Source: an uncultured Sphingobacteriia bacterium (lineage in GTDB: Bacteria > Bacteroidota > Bacteroidia > Chitinophagales > Chitinophagaceae). From it: a stretch of 12,875 nt of DNA. The notes under the pieces were generated by a model, which was not told the origin of the DNA, did no database searches, and saw only the letters and a program-made list of their open reading frames with translations. Shown here piece by piece: positions 6,929 to 12,875 of the stretch (position 1 is its first letter; each line of letters begins with the position of its first letter). The stretch covers positions 1 through 12,875 of the forward strand of contig CAMFKK010000031.1 in assembly GCA_945957225.1 (NCBI GenBank). The letters are read 5' to 3'. Position numbers and translations under genes: made by a program.

Positions 6929-6936
6929 CAAATCTA
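6929..6936 (-). promoter_or_regulatory. -7 promoter box for the PAP2-TPR unit
   Basis: On the minus strand TAGATTTG is an exact match to the Bacteroidota -7 consensus TAnnTTTG. It starts right after the T-run of the terminator that ends the upstream hom operon, leaving a leader of only about 10 bases before the PAP2 ATG. The expected -33 position falls inside the terminator hairpin and shows no TTTG, so promoter strength is uncertain. Confidence 0.4.
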
Positions 6937-6970
6937 ATAAAAAATCCCGGCTACCTGGGTAACCGGGATC
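6936..6970 (-). terminator. Intrinsic terminator of the metB-hom operon
   Basis: On the minus strand, ATCCCGG (6969-6963) pairs with CCGGGAT (6950-6944), and inside it UACC pairs with GGUA. The intervening position pairs as U-G only in minus-strand RNA, where the plus strand would have a C-A mismatch. A T-rich tract follows (6944-6936). The element begins 20 bases after the hom stop codon. Orientation and U-tail both assign it to the minus-strand operon. Confidence 0.85.
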
Positions 6971-6989
6971 TGGAACTTTTGAAAATCCT

Positions 6990-8246
6990 TTATTGTATAC
7001 CTGCCAATTCTAAACTCCTTTTTTTCAAATGGATAATGTCTAGGTTGTCTATAATGGGATCTACCGTTAGAATGAGTGATGTCTGATTTTCCTTCCACCA
7101 ACTATTTTGAATCAATTCCTGAACGGGTAAAACGCCAATCAGGTATTTCCTGTCAGCGTCTGCATGCCACTCTTCAATCCATTCAAATTTCTCTCTGGGA
7201 ATATATTTCCAGTCATCAAAACTCAAATACACTTTTACAAAATACTCATTGGTTAATTCATGTGGCGTATGGTGATAGCGCTTTTTATACTCATAACGAT
7301 AATTATATCGGAGCGCAGAAATATCACTCAAAACGGCAGATGCAGTAGGAAAACTTCCTGCACCCTTGCCATAGAAGAATTGCTTGTCTGCAAAGCCGCT
7401 TTCAATAACCACGCCATTGTATTCATTTTTCACAAAAGAAAGCGGGTCTCCATTTTTGACAAACTGCGGCAAAACAAAGGCAGCAACCTTGCCATTCTTG
7501 AGCTTTTTAGCCTGACCAATCAATTTAATATCCAAGCCTTTTTCTTTTGCTACCAAAGCATCGCTTAATTGAATATTTTGGATCCCTGTAAACAGAATAT
7601 TGTCGGGGTGTTCCACAATCCCATAAGCATGGTTTAACAGGATAGACCATTTGTTTACGGCGTCATAACCTTCTACGTCTAATTTGGGATTGCTTTCTGC
7701 AAAGCCCAATTGTTTGGCCAGTAACAAAGCAGATTGAAAATCCAATTTGTCCTCAAACATCTTGGTTAAAATGAAATTGGTAGAACCATTTACAATGGCT
7801 TTGATACTATGCAATAAGTCATTGTCATAGTATTCTTCTAAGTTTCTGATGACAGGAATAGAAGCGCAGGCAGCGGCTTCACAAAGAAAGGGTAGACCTG
7901 TTTCTTGTTGCAATTGCAAAATTTCTGGTAAATGTTCTGCAATCATTTTCTTGCTAGCACTTACCACTGCTTTACCTCCGCGTAGCGCGATGCTTACAAT
8001 TTCAAATGCGGCATCTGCGTCATCAATCACTTCAACTACTACATTAATTTCTGCGTCATTGAGGATCTCTTCTTTAACGGTTGTAAATAAAGTCTCCGGT
8101 GCATTCCTTTGCTTTCCCGGATGTTTGATACAGACTTTTTTAATACTGGCATTTAGTGATGGGGTTTGTTGCAAAACCTTATACAATCCTTCACCTACAA
8201 CTCCAAATCCAAATAATCCAATTGTCAATTTTTTGTGCGTTTCCAT
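6990..8246 (-). CDS. hom: Homoserine dehydrogenase
   Basis: A 418-residue cytosolic enzyme that reduces aspartate semialdehyde to homoserine with NAD(P)H, the branch point to methionine and threonine. The Rossmann nucleotide-binding motif GLFGFGVVGEGL is at residues 10-21. The catalytic domain shows NGSTNFILTKM (153-163), DVEGYDAVNKW with the catalytic Lys199 (190-200), and GKGAGSFPTASAVLSD (293-308). The usual EAxVxGGIP segment reads EAAACASIP (123-131). After about residue 330 a short C-terminal region replaces the longer ACT-domain tail of many bacterial Hom proteins, so feedback control by threonine may be weak or different. No fused aspartokinase is present. It lies 14 bp after the PLP-enzyme gene in an operon under a SAM-I riboswitch, which fits methionine supply. 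Confidence 0.93.
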   Translation of the reverse strand: METHKKLTIGLFGFGVVGEGLYKVLQQTPSLNASIKKVCIKHPGKQRNAPETLFTTVKEEILNDAEINVVVEVIDDADAAFEIVSIALRGGKAVVSASKKMIAEHLPEILQLQQETGLPFLCEAAACASIPVIRNLEEYYDNDLLHSIKAIVNGSTNFILTKMFEDKLDFQSALLLAKQLGFAESNPKLDVEGYDAVNKWSILLNHAYGIVEHPDNILFTGIQNIQLSDALVAKEKGLDIKLIGQAKKLKNGKVAAFVLPQFVKNGDPLSFVKNEYNGVVIESGFADKQFFYGKGAGSFPTASAVLSDISALRYNYRYEYKKRYHHTPHELTNEYFVKVYLSFDDWKYIPREKFEWIEEWHADADRKYLIGVLPVQELIQNSWWKENQTSLILTVDPIIDNLDIIHLKKRSLELAGIQ

Positions 8247-8260
8247 ACTTGTTGTTTCAA

Positions 8261-9445
8261 TTAAACTGTTGCTGTTTCGTATCTATTTGTTGTTTTCGTA
8301 TTTCTAACTTTTTCAAAAGCCTGTTCCAAATCTTCAATAAGGTCTTCGGCTTCTTCTAGACCAATGGACAGTCTCAATAAACTATCCACTACGCCATTAG
8401 CCCTTCTTTTCTCTACTGGAATAGACTTATGGGTCATATTGGCTGGATGAGAGATCAAACTTTTAATACCACCAAGACTTTCGGCCAATTTGAATAATGC
8501 AGTATGTTTTACCAATTCAATGGCTGCTGCTTCGGTATCATTTTTTAAGCTAAAAGAAATGATGCCCCCAAATCCTTTTGCTTGTTTACTTGCAATGTCA
8601 TGATTGGTATGGTTTTTCAATCCTGGGTAATAAACTTTGTCTACCAAAGGATGTTGTTCTAACCATTTGGCCACTTCTAATGCAGTACTACAATGTTGCC
8701 TAATGCGTAGGTGTAAGGTTTCAATACCCCGAATGGTTAACCAACTATCAAATGGTCCTAAAATATTGCCACAGGCATTTTGGTAGAATTTTAATTTGGC
8801 ACCCAGTTCAGGATTCTTGGTCACCAATAAACCAGCAATCAAATCACTATGCCCACCCAAATACTTAGTGGCACTATGCACCACAATATCAGCACCTAAT
8901 GTTAACGGCGTTTGTAATGCTGGTGTAGCAAAAGTATTGTCTACACAAAGCAGGGCATTATTGGCTTTGGCAATTTTTGCAATGGCTGCAATATCAGAAA
9001 TCTTTAATGTGGGATTTGTTGGCGTTTCCAACCAGATTAACCTAGTCTTGGGAGTAATGGCTTCAAATACTTTTTCGGTATTGGAAGTATCTACATAATG
9101 TACTTTAATGCCAAATTGCTCGTACACTGCATTGAAGAGTCTAAATGCACCGCCATAGATATCATCTACCGCCACAATTTCATCCCCAGTTTTGAGCAAC
9201 TTAATCACGCAATCAATGGCGGCCAAACCGCTTGCAAATGCAAGACCCGTGCTTCCTTTTTCTAGTTTGGCAATCAATTGTTCTAATACAGCCCTTGTAG
9301 GGTTGTTGGATCGGGAATAATCATAACCCTTGTTCACTCCTGGAGCGTCTTGCACAAAAGTAGAGGTCTGATAAATGGGCACTGAAATGGCGCCAGTTAA
9401 TGGGTCAACGGGAATGCTGTGAATCAATTCGGTAATACTGCTCAT
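8261..9445 (-). CDS. metB: Cys/Met-metabolism PLP enzyme, probably cystathionine gamma-synthase
   Basis: A 394-residue fold-type I PLP enzyme of the transsulfuration family, usual length. The PLP lysine is K194 in HSATKYLGGHSD (190-201). The phosphate-binding YSR motif of the neighbouring subunit is at 43-45, D169 in VDNTF contacts the pyridine nitrogen, and FASGLAAI (70-77) is the glycine-rich phosphate loop. Sequence alone does not separate cystathionine gamma-synthase from gamma-lyase or beta-lyase. The context is decisive: first gene after a SAM-I riboswitch and followed by homoserine dehydrogenase, so it should act in methionine synthesis by joining an acylated homoserine with cysteine (or sulfide). 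No homoserine acyltransferase is in the window. The start at 9445 gives the expected N-terminus and leaves about 95 bases of leader after the terminator. Confidence 0.88.
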   Translation of the reverse strand: MSSITELIHSIPVDPLTGAISVPIYQTSTFVQDAPGVNKGYDYSRSNNPTRAVLEQLIAKLEKGSTGLAFASGLAAIDCVIKLLKTGDEIVAVDDIYGGAFRLFNAVYEQFGIKVHYVDTSNTEKVFEAITPKTRLIWLETPTNPTLKISDIAAIAKIAKANNALLCVDNTFATPALQTPLTLGADIVVHSATKYLGGHSDLIAGLLVTKNPELGAKLKFYQNACGNILGPFDSWLTIRGIETLHLRIRQHCSTALEVAKWLEQHPLVDKVYYPGLKNHTNHDIASKQAKGFGGIISFSLKNDTEAAAIELVKHTALFKLAESLGGIKSLISHPANMTHKSIPVEKRRANGVVDSLLRLSIGLEEAEDLIEDLEQAFEKVRNTKTTNRYETATV

Positions 9446-9542
9446 CTGGTAGTTTTTAAAAATGATTTAAATACTGCCTTTGCAACAACTTTCTTGGAAT
9501 CTGTAGAGTCTGCTTACCGGAACTTTTCTGCCTTATGGGCAA

Positions 9543-9575
9543 TAAAAAAGCTCATCCGGTAAGTCAGATGAGCTT
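9543..9575 (-). terminator. SAM-riboswitch expression-platform terminator
   Basis: On the minus strand AAGCTCATC (9575-9567) pairs perfectly with GATGAGCTT (9556-9548) around a 10-nt loop TGACTTACCG, followed by six T (9549-9544). It sits between the SAM-I aptamer and the metB start. Its loop and first stem bases (9560-9568) are complementary over 9 bp to the segment 9618-9626, which overlaps the 3' strand of aptamer helix P1, giving a mutually exclusive antiterminator. Confidence 0.85.
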
Positions 9576-9621
9576 GAAATATATTTTTCCCTTGCGGGAG
9601 AATAGACAAACTTTTACTCTG

Positions 9622-9731
9622 ACTTATCTCTGTACCCATGGGTACTGGAGTTGGCACCTTCATATAGTTGAGTAACTATATGGGTTGCCAAGGCTTCAAC
9701 GGGCCAAATCCCTCTGCCTTTCTTGATAAGT
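9622..9731 (-). promoter_or_regulatory. SAM-I riboswitch (S-box) aptamer
   Basis: The minus-strand leader carries the S-box core in order. P1 5' strand is ACTTATC (9731-9725), then the A/G-rich AAGAAAGGCAGAGGGA (GAGGGA at 9714-9709), GGCCC (9705-9701), the TGAAGCC segment, GGCAACC (9689-9683), a perfect 9-bp P3 hairpin (9682-9674 with 9669-9661), GGTGCCAACTCC (9658-9647), a P4 hairpin on the palindrome GTACCCATGGGTAC (9645-9632), and the P1 3' strand GATAAGT (9628-9622). This matches the SAM-I class (Rfam RF00162), which binds S-adenosylmethionine. With SAM bound P1 is held and the downstream terminator can form, lowering metB-hom expression. Confidence 0.95.
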
Positions 9732-9749
9732 TATCTTAAAGAACTATTG

Positions 9750-9782
9750 CAAAGATAAAGGAGGCGAATCCAATTTTCCAAA
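9750..9782 (-). promoter_or_regulatory. Promoter of the SAM-riboswitch metB-hom operon
   Basis: On the minus strand TATCTTTG (9757-9750) is an exact TAnnTTTG -7 box, and TTTG (9782-9779) lies 21 bases upstream in the usual -33 position. Transcription would start around 9743, just ahead of the SAM-I aptamer P1, which is the expected geometry. The promoter is divergent to uvrA. Confidence 0.7.
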
Positions 9783-9941
9783 TAAAAGTCTATAAAATTA
9801 GTAGGAAAATGTTTGAAAATCAATCCTGTAAAGGGTTTTAGCGAAAAATATTTTTTTCAAGCATTTTCTGGCGCTAAGTATCCAATAGCTATTAATTGCT
9901 AAATCATTGTTTTTAAAACTAATTGGCTTGGGCATTGTTTG

Positions 9942-9949
9942 TACATTTA
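9942..9949 (+). promoter_or_regulatory. Possible -7 box for uvrA
   Basis: TACATTTA differs at one position from TAnnTTTG and lies 16 bases before the uvrA ATG. A TTGG at 9923-9926 lies upstream at 15-nt spacing, shorter than usual. Between here and the met promoter (9783-9941) I see only AT-rich DNA with a TTAGCG/CGCTAA inverted repeat around 9839-9887. I find no SOS box I would stand behind. Confidence 0.3.
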
Positions 9950-9965
9950 CATCCCTTAGATCAGT

Positions 9966-12857
9966 ATGGCAAAGAAAAAATCAATACCCAATATACCCGA
10001 AGAACCCATACACCAAACTTCACTGGAATCCATTGAAGTATTTGGCGCAAGGGAACATAACCTGAAAAACATAGACATCAGTATTCCCAAAAACAAATTG
10101 GTGGTCTTTACAGGTGTGAGCGGCAGTGGTAAATCATCACTAGCATTTGATACCATTTACAATGAAGGGCAACGCAGGTATATGGAGAGTTTTAGTGCCT
10201 ATGCTAGACAGTTTATGGGCGATATGGAAAGACCGGATGTAGACAAGATCACGGGCTTGAGTCCAGTAATATCTATAGAACAAAAAACCACCAATAAGAA
10301 TCCAAGGTCTACGGTTGGTACAGTTACAGAAGTATATGATTTTATGCGTTTGTTGTTTGCAAGAATAGGGGAAGCCTATAGCTACAACACCGGCAAAAAA
10401 ATGGTGAAGTTTAGTGAGGAAGAAATTGTAGAAAATATTGTTGAAAGATTTTCCAACAAAAAAATCTCTTTATTGGCGCCATTGATTAGAGGAAGGAAGG
10501 GTCATTATAGAGAACTATTTGAAGACATTCGTAAGAAGGGCTATTTAAAAGTGCGAGTAGATGGTGAGATCATGGACCTGACACCCAAATTGCAAGTAGA
10601 CCGTTATAAGATTCACGATATTGAAGTAGTGGTAGATAGGTTAGCGGTAACACCAGACATGAAAGTCCGTTTAAGCCAAAGCGTGCAACAGACTTTAAAA
10701 ACGGGGAAGGACTTATTGTTTTTATTGGTGAATGATTCCAATAAATTGGTGCAATACTCCAAACAACTCATGTGCGAAGACACAGGCATTAGTTATGAAG
10801 AACCATCGCCCAATGCATTTTCTTTTAACTCGCCATATGGCGCTTGCCCTACCTGTAAAGGTTTGGGAAATGTCTACAGCATTAGTATGGAAGCCGTTTT
10901 ACCGGATTCATCGCTCAGCGTAAAAGCCGGTGGTATTGCACCTTTGGGAGAACAGCGCGATGCGCACATATTTAGAAGTGTAGAAGCACTGGCTAAGAAG
11001 CATAAAATCAATTTGGACAAACCCATCAAAGATCTTCCAACTGCATCTTTGAATATTCTTTTATATGGTAATTCAGAAGGACCTGCATTAGATTCATTAG
11101 AAGTGGATGATGAACAAATGGCTGGTGCAGTTTATGAAGGAGATTTTGAAGGAATCATTCCCATGCTCAAGCGTTGGTTTGCTGGAAATGGAAGTTCTGA
11201 AGGGCTTAGGGAATGGGTAGAACAATTCATGGAGCTCAAGAAATGTGCTTCATGTAATGGGGCCCGATTAAAACAAGAAAGTCTTTGGTTTAAAGTTGAC
11301 GAAAAAAATATTGCTGAATTAAGCCACTTAAATTTAGACAAGTTAATAGTTTGGTTTGAGGGCATTGAAAAAAGACTGAGCAAAAAACAGAATGCCATTG
11401 CCAAAGATATTCTCAAAGAAATAAGAGAGCGTCTGCAATTTTTATTAGACGTTGGTCTTACTTATCTTTCACTAGATAGACCTTCTAGAACCCTTAGTGG
11501 GGGAGAGTCTCAGCGAATTAGATTGGCCACACAAATAGGTTCTCAATTACAGGGTATTACTTATGTGCTTGATGAACCCTCTATAGGATTGCACCAAAGA
11601 GATAACCATCGTTTAATATTGGCGTTGCAAAACCTACGTGATATTGGGAATAGTGTATTGGTGGTAGAGCATGATAAAGACATCATGATGGCTGCCGATT
11701 TTTTGGTAGATATTGGACCCAAAGCAGGTATTCATGGTGGGCGCATTGTTGCAGCAGGAACCCCAGAAGAAGTGCTGCTCAGTCATTCCGATACGGCGCA
11801 ATACCTTAATGGTGAAAAGTCTATTCCGGTTCCCGCAGAAAGAAGAAAGGGGAATGGGAAAAGTCTAGAAATTAAAGGCGCCAATGGGAATAATTTAAAA
11901 CAGGTTTCTGTTGAAATACCCCTGGGAAAATTAGTAGTAGTGAGTGGGGTTAGTGGTTCTGGAAAATCTACCCTAATCAATGAAACACTCTATCCCTTGT
12001 TGTCTAAGCATTGCTATAATAGCAAGGCCATTGCCATGGAATACAAGAGCATCAAGGGTTTGGAACAAATTGATAAGGTAATTGAAATTGATCAATCACC
12101 CATTGGTAGAACACCAAGAAGTAATCCAGCTACCTATTGTGGTTTCTTTACAGAAATTAGAACCCTGTTTGCGGCTGTTCCAGAAGCAAAAATTAGGGGT
12201 TATAACGCAGGGCGATTCTCTTTTAATGTAAAAGGAGGTAGGTGTGATATGTGTGAGGGTGGAGGTATGCGTACCATTGAAATGAATTTCTTACCAGACG
12301 TGTATGTACACTGTGAAAAATGCAATGGTAAACGTTATAATAGAGAAACTTTAGAAATTAGATACAAGGGCAAATCTATCAGCGATGTGTTAAATATGAC
12401 GGTGGACGAAGCTTGTGAATTCTTTCAAGCTGTGCCTTTTATTTATCGCAAAATCAAAGTGCTACAAGACGTAGGTTTGGGTTATATTACCCTTGGCCAA
12501 TCAGCTGTAACCCTTAGTGGGGGTGAGGCGCAGCGTGTAAAGTTGGCAACCGAATTGGGTAAGAAAGATACTGGTAAAACATTTTATATCTTAGATGAAC
12601 CAACTACAGGTTTGCATTTTCAAGACATTCAGCATTTGTTAGACGTCTTGAATAAATTAGTAGACAGGGGTAATACCGTTTTGGTGATTGAACATAATTT
12701 AGACGTGATTAAAGTGGCTGACCATATCATTGATTTAGGTCCAGAAGGTGGAGACGGAGGTGGAAGAATTTTGTTTGAAGGTGTGCCCGAACAAATGGTC
12801 AAAAACAAAGAAAGCCATACTGCTCGATTCTTGAAAATAGAATTGGGATTAAAATAG
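9966..12857 (+). CDS. uvrA: UvrABC excinuclease subunit A
   Basis: A complete 963-residue UvrA, the dimeric DNA-damage sensor that loads UvrB in nucleotide excision repair; typical bacterial length is about 940. It has two ABC ATPase modules. The first has Walker A GVSGSGKSS (50-58), signature LSGGESQRI (510-518) and Walker B VLDEP (D536, E537). The second has Walker A GVSGSGKST (661-669), signature LSGGEAQRV (850-858) and Walker B ILDEP (D877, E878). Zinc modules are intact: C294/C297 with C427/C430, and C760/C763 with C783/C786 around the glycine-rich insertion hairpin GGRCDMCEGGGM. The UvrB-binding and insertion domains fill 120-290 and 300-430. It stands alone on the plus strand, divergent from the met operon. 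The ATG at 9966 gives a short lysine-rich N-terminus before the conserved ESIEVFGAREHNLK. Confidence 0.98.
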   Translation: MAKKKSIPNIPEEPIHQTSLESIEVFGAREHNLKNIDISIPKNKLVVFTGVSGSGKSSLAFDTIYNEGQRRYMESFSAYARQFMGDMERPDVDKITGLSPVISIEQKTTNKNPRSTVGTVTEVYDFMRLLFARIGEAYSYNTGKKMVKFSEEEIVENIVERFSNKKISLLAPLIRGRKGHYRELFEDIRKKGYLKVRVDGEIMDLTPKLQVDRYKIHDIEVVVDRLAVTPDMKVRLSQSVQQTLKTGKDLLFLLVNDSNKLVQYSKQLMCEDTGISYEEPSPNAFSFNSPYGACPTCKGLGNVYSISMEAVLPDSSLSVKAGGIAPLGEQRDAHIFRSVEALAKKHKINLDKPIKDLPTASLNILLYGNSEGPALDSLEVDDEQMAGAVYEGDFEGIIPMLKRWFAGNGSSEGLREWVEQFMELKKCASCNGARLKQESLWFKVDEKNIAELSHLNLDKLIVWFEGIEKRLSKKQNAIAKDILKEIRERLQFLLDVGLTYLSLDRPSRTLSGGESQRIRLATQIGSQLQGITYVLDEPSIGLHQRDNHRLILALQNLRDIGNSVLVVEHDKDIMMAADFLVDIGPKAGIHGGRIVAAGTPEEVLLSHSDTAQYLNGEKSIPVPAERRKGNGKSLEIKGANGNNLKQVSVEIPLGKLVVVSGVSGSGKSTLINETLYPLLSKHCYNSKAIAMEYKSIKGLEQIDKVIEIDQSPIGRTPRSNPATYCGFFTEIRTLFAAVPEAKIRGYNAGRFSFNVKGGRCDMCEGGGMRTIEMNFLPDVYVHCEKCNGKRYNRETLEIRYKGKSISDVLNMTVDEACEFFQAVPFIYRKIKVLQDVGLGYITLGQSAVTLSGGEAQRVKLATELGKKDTGKTFYILDEPTTGLHFQDIQHLLDVLNKLVDRGNTVLVIEHNLDVIKVADHIIDLGPEGGDGGGRILFEGVPEQMVKNKESHTARFLKIELGLK

Positions 12858-12875
12858 ATACCATGGATTTGGAAC

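Noticed and set aside
7849..8307. Plus-strand open frame of 152 codons opposite hom
   Set aside because: Composition is a mirror of the Rossmann domain on the other strand; no start context or family resemblance.
9839..9887. TTAGCG/CGCTAA inverted repeat upstream of uvrA as an SOS or other operator
   Set aside because: Arms are six bases and about 37 bases apart, with no match to a LexA box I can name.
12863..12875. ATG GAT TTG GAA as the start of a gene after uvrA
   Set aside because: Only 13 bases remain in the window, too few to support a coding call.
1..12875. CRISPR array, transposase, toxin-antitoxin or defence genes
   Set aside because: No tandem direct repeats with spacers, no transposase or nuclease motifs, and every long frame is explained by the genes listed.

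Overview
The window looks like chromosome of a member of the Bacteroidota, most likely near the Chitinophagaceae. The basis is low-to-moderate GC, weak Shine-Dalgarno use, promoter boxes of the TAnnTTTG type, secreted proteins of typical Bacteroidota families (GH127, M28 with a PA-like insert, TPR) and a SAM-I leader ahead of a methionine operon. The genus cannot be fixed from the sequence alone.

Layout, left to right. (1) 1-351 has no convincing protein gene. It holds a strong inverted-repeat terminator and, on the minus strand, the 3' part of a tRNA-Leu(CAA), from the anticodon stem to the discriminator base, with no matching 5' half. This looks like an old integration footprint. (2) 352-2882, minus strand: a secreted GH127 beta-L-arabinofuranosidase-like enzyme followed by a GNAT acetyltransferase. 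A perfect 16-bp palindrome with a LacI-family operator core sits two bases before the GH127 start codon. (3) 3085-5065, plus strand: a stand-alone isoamylase-N/CBM48-like small protein with its own terminator, a 220-bp gap rich in inverted repeats, and a secreted M28 zinc aminopeptidase. (4) 5062-6912, minus strand: a PAP2 phosphatase and a secreted TPR protein 9 bp apart. The TPR gene runs tail-to-tail into the peptidase gene with a 4-bp overlap of stop codons. (5) 6990-9782, minus strand: a complete methionine-branch transcription unit made of a promoter, SAM-I riboswitch, intrinsic terminator, cystathionine gamma-synthase-type PLP enzyme, homoserine dehydrogenase and a strong terminator. 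(6) 9966-12857, plus strand: a full-length uvrA.

The clearest functional unit is the riboswitch operon. Homoserine dehydrogenase makes homoserine, the PLP enzyme uses an activated homoserine ester for transsulfuration toward methionine, and SAM closes the loop by promoting termination in the leader. The rest is ordinary housekeeping and degradative content. I found no CRISPR array, transposase, integrase or recognisable defence system. The items most worth a second look are the tRNA-Leu fragment, the GH127 operator, and an extra helix in the met leader that competes for the terminator loop.
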